Source: Lichenifustis flavocetrariae (GTDB lineage: Bacteria; Pseudomonadota; Alphaproteobacteria; Rhizobiales; Beijerinckiaceae). Taken from it: DNA of 64,000 bases. A model generated the notes under the pieces. The model searched no databases. It saw only the letters and a list, made by a program, of their open reading frames with translations, and was not told the origin of the DNA. The position numbers and the translations under genes were made by a program. This document shows, in pieces, positions 25,398 to 34,182 of the stretch; within the stretch, counting starts at the first letter, position 1; every line of letters starts with the position of its first letter. Location of the stretch: positions 124,001-188,000 of the forward strand of contig NZ_JAMOIM010000007.1 in assembly GCF_026130545.1 (NCBI RefSeq). The letters run 5' to 3'.

Positions 25398-27761
25398 ATG
25401 AGCGTCCTATTCGCGGGAATTCACGTGTTATACGACGTCTTTACTGGCACGAGCATTCGAAAGCAGGCTTTACGGGCCGGCGTGGCGGTCTGGCTCGGCG
25501 CCTTGCTTGTCCCGGCGCGGGCGGACGATCATCATCTCTGCGACGCCGCCACCACGCCGCCGGTCGAAGCCATCCGGGCTTGTACGGCGCTCCTCGACGG
25601 AGGGATCGATGCGTCGAGCGCGCCCGATGTCTACCTCAATCGTGGCAATGCCCATGCGCGAATGGGGGATATGACGAGCGCGGCGTCCGATTACGACGCC
25701 GCGATCAACCGGCGCCCCGATTTCGTGGCGGCCTACAAGAACCGCGGCATCACGCGTCTCGTCTCCGGCAACCTGGAAGGCGCGCTGTCGGATTTCGGTC
25801 AGGGCCTCAAGCTGAGCAAGAATGCGCCGGAATTCTACGATCTCAGGGGTCAGTCGCTGAACACGATGGGCGAGTTCGAGCGCGCGGTGCAGGATTTCAA
25901 CAAGGCGCTGGCGGCCGATCCGACCCTCGTCAACGCCCATCAGAATCGCGCCTATGCGTTCCTCCACATGCGGCAAACCGACAAGGCCCTGGCGGATTAC
26001 AGCGCGGTGATCCGCTCGGCGCCGCAGGATCCCAAGGGATATCTCGGCCGCGCGACCGTCTTCATGGACAGCGCCGCCTTCGACTCGGCCATCCGCGATC
26101 TCGACAAGGCGCGGAGCCTGGATCCCAAAAACGCCGCCACGCTCAGCATCCGCGGCGAAGCCAAGCGCTTGAAGGGCGACCTCACGGGGGCGCTCGCCGA
26201 CCATACCGAGGCGATCCGCCTCGCGCCCGATCAGGACAGCGTCTACATCAACCGCTCCCTCGTCTACCGGGACAAGCGGGACTACGAGAAGGCACAGGCC
26301 GATCTCGCCGAAGCCATTCTGCGCAATCCGAAGAGCGACCTTGCCTATGCGGACCGGGGTGAGATCTGGCAGCTGAAGGGTGACTACGACCGCTCGATGA
26401 GCGATCTCGAGAAAGCGACAGCCCTCAATCCCAAGTCGCCCGTCGCGCTGACGCTGCTCGGCGACACACTCCGCTACAAGGGCGAGCTCGATCATGCGCT
26501 CGACGCCTATAATGCGGCGACACGCGCGGTTTCGGATTATGTCGCCGCCTATACGGGCCGCGGTCTCGTCTATGAGAAGAAGCAGGATTTCGCCGCGGCC
26601 CGCGCCGAATTCGAGAAGGCCCTGAAGCTGCCGTCCGACGCCGATGCCGAAAAGGCGAAGCCCGCACAGGCGCTCGCCCGCGATGGCCTTGCGAACATCA
26701 CCCAGGAGTTGGCCCGCATCGAGAACGAGAAGGCGGTCGAAGCGCAGGCGGCGGCGGCCGAGGCGGCGGGACGGACCAAGTCCGAGCAAGGCGCGGTGCT
26801 GGCGGAGGCCAAGGCACGCGACGCCGAAGCCAAGGCGCGTGACGCGGAAGCCAAGCTGCGCGAGGCTGAACTCCAGCAGGCCGCCGCACAGACGGGCGCC
26901 ATGAAGGCGGAAGCGCGGGCCAAGGCTCTGGAGGCGACCGTCAAGGCCCAAGAGGCGGAAGCGGAAGAGCGCATCAGCCAGGCGGAAAAACGCGCCAAGC
27001 AACTGGAAGCGCAGATCGCGGCGGCAAACGCGCCGGCTCCCCTGCCCGACCAGGGGCGGCGAGTGGCCCTGGTGATCGGCAATTCGACCTATCAATCCGT
27101 TCCGCTGCTGCCGAACCCGCAGAAAGACGCCGAGGCGGTCGCCCAGAGCCTCCGCGACGCCGGCTTCAATTCCGTTTCACTGGTGGAGAATGCCACTCTG
27201 AGCCAGATGAAGAAGGCCCTTCGCGCCTTCCAGGAGATTGCCGACGATGCGGACTGGGCGATGGTTTATTACGCGGGCCACGGGATCGAAATCTCAGGCC
27301 AGAATTATCTCATCCCCACGGACGCGCGCCTGCAATCCGACCGCGATGCGGATGATGAGAGCGTCTCCCTGCGTTACGTGCTCGACCGCATCCACAATGC
27401 GCGCAAACTCCGCATGGTGATCCTCGATGCGTGCCGAGAGAACCCGTTCCAAGGCATGATGAAACGCGAGATCGCTTCGCGTGCCGTAGCGCGCGGTCTC
27501 GCACCCTATGAACCCCGGGTCGCGAACGAAATGGTTGTCTATGCGGCCAAGGATGGCGAACAGGCGGCCGATGGAAATTCATCGGGGCACAGTCCCTTCG
27601 CCGAAGCCCTGATCAGTCGGATGACGACGCCGCGGGTCGAGATCAACAAGGTGTTCCGGCTGGTGACCTCGGACGTCCTCACGGCAACCGGCAACCGGCA
27701 GCAGCCTTTCGTCTATGGATCGACGCCCGGCGAGGAGGATTTTTATTTCAAGACCAAGTGA
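25398..27761 (+). CDS. TPR / coiled-coil / caspase-like (peptidase C14) protein
   Basis: 787 residues. After an N-terminal export-type hydrophobic segment (about 25-42, ending VPARADD) come around ten TPR repeats (75-430; e.g. YLNRGNAHARMGDMTSAASD, YINRSLVYRDKRDYEKA). Then an Ala/Glu/Lys-rich coiled coil (about 440-545, with AKARDAEAKARDAEAKL) leads to a caspase p20 domain from about 555 (RRVALVIGNSTYQ). The catalytic dyad is His628 (YYAGHGIEI) and Cys679 (ILDACRENPF). A secreted or periplasmic arginine/lysine-type protease with a protein-interaction arm is expected; TPRs probably select partners. Stands alone, convergent with an outer-membrane protein gene. Confidence 0.88.
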   Translation: MSVLFAGIHVLYDVFTGTSIRKQALRAGVAVWLGALLVPARADDHHLCDAATTPPVEAIRACTALLDGGIDASSAPDVYLNRGNAHARMGDMTSAASDYDAAINRRPDFVAAYKNRGITRLVSGNLEGALSDFGQGLKLSKNAPEFYDLRGQSLNTMGEFERAVQDFNKALAADPTLVNAHQNRAYAFLHMRQTDKALADYSAVIRSAPQDPKGYLGRATVFMDSAAFDSAIRDLDKARSLDPKNAATLSIRGEAKRLKGDLTGALADHTEAIRLAPDQDSVYINRSLVYRDKRDYEKAQADLAEAILRNPKSDLAYADRGEIWQLKGDYDRSMSDLEKATALNPKSPVALTLLGDTLRYKGELDHALDAYNAATRAVSDYVAAYTGRGLVYEKKQDFAAARAEFEKALKLPSDADAEKAKPAQALARDGLANITQELARIENEKAVEAQAAAAEAAGRTKSEQGAVLAEAKARDAEAKARDAEAKLREAELQQAAAQTGAMKAEARAKALEATVKAQEAEAEERISQAEKRAKQLEAQIAAANAPAPLPDQGRRVALVIGNSTYQSVPLLPNPQKDAEAVAQSLRDAGFNSVSLVENATLSQMKKALRAFQEIADDADWAMVYYAGHGIEISGQNYLIPTDARLQSDRDADDESVSLRYVLDRIHNARKLRMVILDACRENPFQGMMKREIASRAVARGLAPYEPRVANEMVVYAAKDGEQAADGNSSGHSPFAEALISRMTTPRVEINKVFRLVTSDVLTATGNRQQPFVYGSTPGEEDFYFKTK

Positions 27762-27877
27762 TCGTGAGGGGCGTCATTGCCCGGCAGCGAAACGACAAGC
27801 CGGTCGAATCGCGGTGACGTGCCCCTGCCGATCGTCCCGCCTCGCGCACCCGGAGGACAGGGCGCCCGAGTAGCGGG

Positions 27878-29377
27878 TTACCACTGGACCCGAAGGCCGC
27901 CCTTGCCGCCGGCACCGAATAGCCGGTCGCCGCCATAAACGTCGCCCTGTGCGAACAGGTTGACGCCGTTGCCGACGTCGTAATTGACGGCCAGGATCCC
28001 GCGACCTCGCACCTTGCCCTCGTCGGACTTCGCCAAGAGGTTGGTGCCGAAGAAGCCGCCCTGAATGAACCCGCCGTCGACGATGACGTCGCTGAAGACC
28101 AAGCCGGTCAAAGAGGTGCTCAGCCGACTCTGGTTGGCGAGGATCGTGTCCGTGCCAACCCGGGCACCGCCCTGCACCATCAGCAGGTCGCCATTGTCGA
28201 GGCCCAGTTCACGCTTGGCGCGGCCATCGAAGAGCGACGCCGTATACTGGAACCCGACAGTAGGTTCGATCCATATCGGCCCGAAGGCGTCGAGGCGGTA
28301 GCTGAGATTTCCGAAGGTCGAAAGATTGGTGAGGCCGCCGGAGCCCGTGCCCGAGAAGGCGTTGACCCCAGGCGCCACGAGGTTTCCGGCATTGTCGACG
28401 TTGACCGTGAAGGCCAGCTGATCGGCAAAGCTCTCGTTGAGATCGAAAATGTCAGCCTTGAAGGTGAGATCTGCCGTGAACGGCCCGGAGAAATAGGTCG
28501 CGTAAGCACCGGTCGATGCTCCGGACAAATTGGCAAGAACCGTACCCGCACCATTGCCCACGTTCGCGACAAGGCTCGAAGTGGTTGATGATTTGATGCG
28601 GAAATCGGATTCGGTGTAGCCGACCAGCACGCCAAGGATGAGGCCATCGCCGGGCCGGGCAAGGCTTCGAGCGGTGTAATCAATCCCGCCGAGGAAGCCA
28701 TAGGTATCAGCATGGCTCTTCTCAGTGATCGTCAGTCCGATCGGGATACCAGCGGCGAATCCTGGAAGCGCGGTGCAGCAGTTGATCGACGTGCGGCCGA
28801 CGGCGCTTCGGTCCTCGACGTTGCCGAAGCCCTGAGCCCAGGCACCGTACCGGCTCTCGTAAATTGGCACAGGGTAGATCCCGGGCGCCGGGAGCGCGAC
28901 CTGCGGCGGGGCGGGCGGCGCGGAACGGCGCGCCGCAATCCGTCGATCGCGCACATTTGCTCTCCTGAGAGGCCTGAGCGAGGCCTTCGGGGGCGCTGCC
29001 TGCGCCGCGACAGGAGTCGATGGTACCCGTGTCACTCGCTCGCAAGTATCGCCGACCCGTGTAAGACCGGCCGGACAACGTTGCGCTTCTTGCTCGCGTC
29101 GCGTCGCAATGGCAGAGGTCGTGTTCCGGACCGTTTCCTGCGTCGCCGACTGCGAAAGATTGCTCAGGGCCTGCGTCGCCAAGGCGGCGCCCGAAAACGC
29201 CCCTGTCGAACCGTTCGTGCAAGTGCCGCTCGAAAGAGCGAAGCCGGTCTCTCCAGCAATTGTGGCGGGACAAAGCGCAGATTGGGCTCGCGCGGGATTT
29301 GCGCAAAGATATAAGAGCCCAAGAGCCATCGTCGCCGAAAGCAACATCATCTGAATTCGGTGAACGAATGGGCGCAT
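27878..29377 (-). CDS. Autotransporter-beta-domain-like outer-membrane protein
   Basis: 499 residues. Signal peptide 1-31 (cleavage after ARA). A short N-terminal part (32-115) with Cys pairs and FSGAALATQALSNLSQSATQE is followed by a basic and Pro-rich linker (120-170). From about 175 (YGAWAQGFGNVEDRS) a beta-barrel of alternating strands runs to the C-terminus, which ends GGLRVQW, the Trp/aromatic signature for outer-membrane insertion. The passenger is much smaller than in classic autotransporters, so it may act as a surface porin-like or adhesin protein. Confidence 0.78.
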   Translation of the reverse strand: MRPFVHRIQMMLLSATMALGLLYLCANPARAQSALCPATIAGETGFALSSGTCTNGSTGAFSGAALATQALSNLSQSATQETVRNTTSAIATRREQEAQRCPAGLTRVGDTCERVTRVPSTPVAAQAAPPKASLRPLRRANVRDRRIAARRSAPPAPPQVALPAPGIYPVPIYESRYGAWAQGFGNVEDRSAVGRTSINCCTALPGFAAGIPIGLTITEKSHADTYGFLGGIDYTARSLARPGDGLILGVLVGYTESDFRIKSSTTSSLVANVGNGAGTVLANLSGASTGAYATYFSGPFTADLTFKADIFDLNESFADQLAFTVNVDNAGNLVAPGVNAFSGTGSGGLTNLSTFGNLSYRLDAFGPIWIEPTVGFQYTASLFDGRAKRELGLDNGDLLMVQGGARVGTDTILANQSRLSTSLTGLVFSDVIVDGGFIQGGFFGTNLLAKSDEGKVRGRGILAVNYDVGNGVNLFAQGDVYGGDRLFGAGGKGGLRVQW

Positions 29378-29768
29378 GAAATGATGGCAGCCAGTTAAAA
29401 GAACGGATCGATTCTAACCCAAACCTCGCTCGAATGATGTGATAATTCCGCCACCTTTTGAGCAAAATGGCCTGATCGAGCACCAACAACCGAACGGATA
29501 AATATAGCTAAATATTTGGAATATTTTATTTATTTACCATAAAATACAGCCATGCACCAACCCTCGGGCGGCGGAACAATTCAATGTCTGCGACCAGAGG
29601 CCGATCGGGATCGCCGGCAGGAATGCTAAATCGGTCTCGAATCTGGTTCTGGTGACGACATCATCCGCCAGCCCTATGGGCGCGTCGTCTATGCCGTGCC
29701 GTGAAATGTTCGTACCGGCAGGATCGACGATCTCACCAGCGACCGGCGGACAGTGACGGCTTCTCTGC
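29378..29768. other. Intergenic region, AT-rich in the middle
   Basis: 391 bases. 29480-29550 is markedly AT-rich (ATTTATTTACCATAAAATAC) compared with its surroundings and may hold the promoter of the outer-membrane protein gene. 29560-29768 could be decayed coding sequence, but I recognise nothing in it. Confidence 0.4.
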
Positions 29769-30662
29769 TCATCTCGCACCAGCTCGGAGTTGCTTGACCC
29801 GCGCGACAATCGCGGCAAGCTGAAGGTGTGGAGTGTCGCGCCTGTATCCAAGCGTGACGTCGATCAAGGGCGGTTCCCCTTCCAGAGGGCGGCTGACCAC
29901 TGTCGGCGGAAGCAGATTGCGCGCGTACAGCGGCATCAGTGCGATCCCGCCGGTCGACACGACAAGCGAGATCGCCATCGAGAGATTGTCGACCTCGTAG
30001 TCGGGCGCGAGGTCGACCCCGACCTTCTTGGCATAACCGTCCGTCACGGCGCGCAGCACGGGGGATCTGGCAGCCGGAACGCCGATGCGCCGTTCCGCGC
30101 CAAGGTCACGCGGGCGGACCGTGGGTCGGATCGCGAGACGATGGTCCGCAGGCATCAGCACCACCAGCGGTTCGGAGTTAAGGGTTTCGAAAACGACGCC
30201 TGGCGTGTTCGGCTCTGGCCGCAGAAGCGCGAGGTCGATCTTGCCGCGCATCAGGCCGGCCGCGAGATCGGGGGACGAACGGCTCAGGACGGTGACCTCC
30301 GCCTCCGGGATCTCCTCACGCAGGATCGTCATGACGCCGGGCAGCCAATCGAACTCGTGGCCGGTGAGGAACCCCAGGACAAACTCTGCTCGTGGCGGCG
30401 CCGCGGCGCGGCGCGCGGCTTCGCCCGCGGCATCGACCTGGGCCAGGATGACGCGCGCATGGTCGAGGAACACGCGGCCGGCGGTCGTCAGTTCGATTCC
30501 GCGGGACGAGCGGGTCATCAGGCTGCACCCCAATTCGGCCTCAAGGTCCCGCATCTGGCGGCTGAGCGACGGCTGAGCCGTGTTCAGGCGCTTCTCCGCA
30601 GCCACATGCAGGCTGCCGACCTCGGCCACGGCGATGAAATAACGCAAGTGTCGAAGGTCCAA
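29769..30662 (-). CDS. LysR-family transcriptional regulator
   Basis: 297 residues. HTH at 1-60 (MDLRHLRYFIAVAEVGSLHVAA and LNTAQPSLSRQMRDLE) and a LysR substrate domain with FVLGFLTGHEFDWLPGV, VLSRSSPDLAAGL and VVSTGGIALMPLY. It resembles regulators of aromatic or carboxylic acid catabolism (CatR/HcaR-like). Divergent from the SDR gene with a 106-base gap, so it likely controls the SDR/DUF427/ene-reductase group. Confidence 0.9.
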   Translation of the reverse strand: MDLRHLRYFIAVAEVGSLHVAAEKRLNTAQPSLSRQMRDLEAELGCSLMTRSSRGIELTTAGRVFLDHARVILAQVDAAGEAARRAAAPPRAEFVLGFLTGHEFDWLPGVMTILREEIPEAEVTVLSRSSPDLAAGLMRGKIDLALLRPEPNTPGVVFETLNSEPLVVLMPADHRLAIRPTVRPRDLGAERRIGVPAARSPVLRAVTDGYAKKVGVDLAPDYEVDNLSMAISLVVSTGGIALMPLYARNLLPPTVVSRPLEGEPPLIDVTLGYRRDTPHLQLAAIVARVKQLRAGAR

Positions 30663-30768
30663 AGTGATGCCTCGAAAGTATCGGAGCGGGCGAAGGAAGT
30701 CTTACCCGGCTCGATCGGCACGGCCTACATCATCTCCGATGGCCAAACTGGCCCGGAGGAGAAATTTC

Positions 30769-31515
30769 ATGAACCATCCAGTCGTTCTCATCACCGGTGC
30801 CCTGACCGGCATCGCCCGCGCCACAGCCGTCGCTTATGCCCAAAAAGGCGCCCGGCTCGTCGTCTCAGGCCGCCGCGAACAGGCTGGCGCCGAACTCGCC
30901 GCCGAACTGCGTGCCGCCGGGGCCGAGGCCGAGTTCATCCGCGCCGATGTCCGTCACGAGGACGACGTTCGCGCCCTGGTCGATCAAACGGTCGCCCGGT
31001 TCGGACGCCTCGACATCGCGGTCAACTCGGCCGGCACGGAAGGACGGCCCGGCCCCGCGACGGAGCAGACCCCGGAGAGCTACGCGGCAACATTCGACAC
31101 CAATGTGCTGGGCACGGTACTCAGCATGAAGCACGAGCTGCGCGTGATGCAGGGCCAGCGGAGCGGCAGCATCGTCAACATCTCGTCGACCTTCGGGCAC
31201 GAGGGCGGCGCCGGCGCTTCGATCTATGTGGCGAGCAAGCACGCGGTCGAAGGCCTGACGAAGTCGGTTGCGCTCGAAGCGGGCGCCTATGGCGTGCGGG
31301 TGAACGCGGTCGCGCCCGGACCGATCGACACCGGCATGCTCGACCGATTTGCCGGCGGGCAGGATGGCAAAGCCTATCTCGCCACGCTCAACCCGCAGAA
31401 GCGGATCGGCCACCCCGACGAGGTGGCACGCGCCATCCTGTTCATCGCGTCGGAGGAAGCGTCGTTCATCACCGGACATATCTTGGGCGTCGACGGCGGC
31501 AAGTCGGCCGGCTGA
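30769..31515 (+). CDS. Short-chain dehydrogenase/reductase
   Basis: 248 residues, classical SDR. The cofactor motif TGALTGIARATA is at 10-21 (the usual third Gly is Ala), NSAG at about 84, the catalytic Ser in IVNISSTFG, Tyr and Lys in YVASKHAV, and the C-terminal FITGHILGVDGG. Start ATG 30769 has GGAGG upstream; the frame is open further left but not coding. Likely NADPH-dependent reduction or oxidation of a small carbonyl/alcohol. First gene after the divergent LysR regulator. Confidence 0.92.
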   Translation: MNHPVVLITGALTGIARATAVAYAQKGARLVVSGRREQAGAELAAELRAAGAEAEFIRADVRHEDDVRALVDQTVARFGRLDIAVNSAGTEGRPGPATEQTPESYAATFDTNVLGTVLSMKHELRVMQGQRSGSIVNISSTFGHEGGAGASIYVASKHAVEGLTKSVALEAGAYGVRVNAVAPGPIDTGMLDRFAGGQDGKAYLATLNPQKRIGHPDEVARAILFIASEEASFITGHILGVDGGKSAG

Positions 31516-31575
31516 GCCAGCACGTAGCTCCGGCTCGTGGTTCAGGTCTATACTTGCAAGAAGGAGGATCAACTC

Positions 31576-31986
31576 ATGAACAAGCTCATCAAAGTCCCGG
31601 GGCCCGATCATCCGATCACCATCGAACCCACACCCGAACGCGTTCGCATCAGCTGGCGCGGGCAGGTCCTCGCGGATACGGGCGATGCCCTGACCTTGCG
31701 CGAGGCGCGGTATCCGGTGGTCTATTACCTCCCGCGTAAGGACGTCGATATGGCGCGGCTGACACGGAGCGCGCACCAGACCTATTGTCCGTTCAAGGGA
31801 GACTGCTCCTACTTCGACCTGCCGGCCAATGATGGGAGCGGCGCCAACGCAGTCTGGTCCTACGAGGCGCCCTTCGATGCGGTCGCCGCCATCAAGGACC
31901 ATCTCGCCTTCTATTCCGACCGGGTGGAGATCGAGTTGGCGTCGCAGGAGCAACCCGGCCGTTCCACGGCAGGCAACTCGCAATGA
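31576..31986 (+). CDS. DUF427-family protein
   Basis: 136 residues with the DUF427 (nucleotidyltransferase-like small beta barrel) pattern: VRISWRGQVLADTGDALTL, YPVVYYLPRKDVDM and TYCPFKGDCSYFDL. AAGGAGG precedes ATG 31576. Function of the family is not established. Its stop overlaps the start of the next gene (ATGA), so it is co-expressed with the ene-reductase. Confidence 0.87.
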   Translation: MNKLIKVPGPDHPITIEPTPERVRISWRGQVLADTGDALTLREARYPVVYYLPRKDVDMARLTRSAHQTYCPFKGDCSYFDLPANDGSGANAVWSYEAPFDAVAAIKDHLAFYSDRVEIELASQEQPGRSTAGNSQ

Positions 31987-33113
31987 CCAGGAGTTCGTCC
32001 ATGTCGCAGGTGCTCAGTTTGCATGATCCGGTCCGGATCGGCGGTCTCGATCTTCCCAACCGCGTGATCATGGCACCGCTCACGCGGTCGCGCGCCGGCG
32101 CCGCTGGCGTGCCCGGCGCGCTCAATGTCGAATATTACGTTCAGCGGGCTTCGGCCGGGTTGATCATCACGGAGGCGACGAACGTTGGCCCGCTGTCTTG
32201 TGCCTTCGAGTACGCGCCCGGCATCTGGCGGCCCGACCAAGTCGCGGGATGGCACGCGGTGGCGGAAGCCGTCCATAGCAACGGTGGTCACATGTTCCTT
32301 CAACTCTGGCACGGTGGCCGTGTAAGCGCCAAAGGTCTGCTCGACGGACGCGAGCCGGTCTCGCCTTCCGGGGTCAACGACGATCTCGATGCGCTCGAAG
32401 TCTGGGCGCAGCTCGCCAACGGCCATTACGTGAACATCAAGGCAACCCCTTCGCGTGCGCTTTCGACCGGTGAAGTCGAAGCCGTGATCGAGGAATATCG
32501 CGTGGCCGCCGTGAACGCGAAAGCCGCCGGATTCGACGGCATCGAGATCCACGCCGCGAACGGGTACCTTCCGCATCAGTTCCTGTCGTCCGCGACAAAC
32601 CAGCGGACCGATCGGTACGGCGGTTCGGTCGAGAACCGGGTGCGCTTCCTGCACGATATCGTGGATGCGGCGATCTCGGCGTTTCCGCCGGACCGGGTCG
32701 GTGTCCGTCTGTCTCCCTACGCGCCGTACAATCACGCGTTGGACGATAATCCGCCGGCAACCTACAGCCATGCTGCCGCGATGCTCCAAGCGAAGGGGCT
32801 GGGCTATATTCACCTTGCCGACACAGCCGCTTTCGCCACCGGCAAGCCCGCCATGCCGCAGATCCTGCGAGACGTGAAGCCGCATTTCAAAGGATCGATC
32901 ATCGTCAACGGTGGGATTAGCCCGGCTGTCGCGGCACGGATGATCGCCGATGGTTCCGCGGACGCCATCGCGTTCGGCCGGCTCTTCATCGCCAACCCGG
33001 ACCTTCCGGAGCGCATACGGATCGGTGCGGATTTGAATGAATTTGCCTACGACACCGCCTACGGCGGCGGCGCGCATGGCTACACCGACTATGCAAAGCT
33101 AAATGGTCGCTAA
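31983..33113 (+). CDS. Old-yellow-enzyme-family ene reductase (NemA-like)
   Basis: 376 residues, FMN-dependent TIM barrel. Visible: VIMAPLTRSRA near 28, LQLWHGGRVS with the FMN-contacting Gln/His, GIEIHAANGYLPHQFL with the substrate-binding His/Asn pair, then SATNQRTDRYGGSVENR and IAFGRLFIANPDL. Reduces activated C=C bonds of unsaturated aldehydes, ketones, maleimides or nitro-esters with NADPH. ATG 31983 is coupled to the DUF427 gene; ATG 32001 is an alternative. Confidence 0.93.
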   Translation: MTRSSSMSQVLSLHDPVRIGGLDLPNRVIMAPLTRSRAGAAGVPGALNVEYYVQRASAGLIITEATNVGPLSCAFEYAPGIWRPDQVAGWHAVAEAVHSNGGHMFLQLWHGGRVSAKGLLDGREPVSPSGVNDDLDALEVWAQLANGHYVNIKATPSRALSTGEVEAVIEEYRVAAVNAKAAGFDGIEIHAANGYLPHQFLSSATNQRTDRYGGSVENRVRFLHDIVDAAISAFPPDRVGVRLSPYAPYNHALDDNPPATYSHAAAMLQAKGLGYIHLADTAAFATGKPAMPQILRDVKPHFKGSIIVNGGISPAVAARMIADGSADAIAFGRLFIANPDLPERIRIGADLNEFAYDTAYGGGAHGYTDYAKLNGR

Positions 33114-33201
33114 GTCCTGCCCGCGTCATCCGGAGCACATCCGCTGCCGCACGCTTATCGGTGCTCGCTCTACCACGTGAGTTGACACGTCACTGGCCGC
33201 C

Positions 33202-34182
33202 TCACGTTTCGCCCAGCAGAAACGCGGCTGTGCCTTCGTCGGTCACGAGCACGTTCATGTAACCGGCTCGCAGCGCCGCCCGGACTGCGGCATGTTTCGA
33301 GGCGCCTGCCGCGACCGCGATGGCATAGGGCTTGTCGCGGCAGGCGGCTGGGGCGAGGCCGATCGTGCGGGCGTCGAGCGCGGGATCGACGATGACGCCG
33401 TGCGGGTCGATGAAGCGACCCAGAACGTCACCGACGGCACCCTTGCGACGCAGCGTGGCGAGGTCCCGTTCCGTGATGAATCCCGACTGGACCAGGACCG
33501 AGCCGGGCTCGACCGAGCCGATGCCGAAGATCACCGTCTTGGCCGCGACCCCGAGCGCGAGCACGTCGGCGATGGTCGGGTCCTGTTCGAGCGCGTCGCG
33601 GGTCGCGGCCTTGCCCACAATGGCCGGGACCGGCAGCAACGTGGCCGCGCCGGCGCCGGCTTGCGCGAACAATTCGGCGACATTGTTGGTGCGGGACGCC
33701 GACGAGCGGATGTTCATGGCGCCGTTCAGCAGCACCACTTCGATCCCGCTGGCCCAGAAGGGTGGCAGCCGATGCGCCACCGCCGCCATTGTTCGCCCCC
33801 AGGAGACGCCGATCAGCGACTGCGGAGCGAGGCCGGCGATGAAGCGCCCGGCGGCCTGCGCCACAGCGTCGAGCGTCATGGCATCGTCGATCGCGTTCGG
33901 GACCACGACCGCGTCCTTGAGCCCGAAGCGGCGCTGCAATCCGGCTTCGAGATCCGGGCGACGCGGCGTGCGCGGTACGATCTCGATGCGGACGATGCCG
34001 GTTTCGCGCGCGTCCTTGAGCAGTCGGCTGACCTGGAAGCGGGTAAGGCCGAGCTCACGCGCAAGATCCGCCATCGTCATTTCAAGGTCGTAATAGCCTT
34101 TGGCGGCGCGGAGCATCAGATGCTCGCGCTGATCCGGCGACAAGCCCCGGAACTGAATCTCCCGATCGGCCTCAGCCAACAT
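33202..34182 (-). CDS. SorC/DeoR-type sugar-binding transcriptional regulator
   Basis: 326 residues. An N-terminal HTH (LEMTMADLARELGLTRFQVSRLL) is followed by the SorC sugar-phosphate-binding domain with IGVSWGRTMAAVA, FGIGSVEPGSVLVQSGF and RFIDPHGVIVD. Its start overlaps the stop of the FGGY kinase gene by 11 bases, so it is the last gene of the sugar operon and likely regulates it in response to the phosphorylated sugar made by that kinase. Confidence 0.9.
   Translation of the reverse strand: MLAEADREIQFRGLSPDQREHLMLRAAKGYYDLEMTMADLARELGLTRFQVSRLLKDARETGIVRIEIVPRTPRRPDLEAGLQRRFGLKDAVVVPNAIDDAMTLDAVAQAAGRFIAGLAPQSLIGVSWGRTMAAVAHRLPPFWASGIEVVLLNGAMNIRSSASRTNNVAELFAQAGAGAATLLPVPAIVGKAATRDALEQDPTIADVLALGVAAKTVIFGIGSVEPGSVLVQSGFITERDLATLRRKGAVGDVLGRFIDPHGVIVDPALDARTIGLAPAACRDKPYAIAVAAGASKHAAVRAALRAGYMNVLVTDEGTAAFLLGET

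Noticed and set aside
29534-29851. 105-codon minus-strand frame after the LysR gene
   Set aside because: Overlaps the 3-prime end of the LysR gene in another frame, composition is not protein-like and there is no ribosome site.
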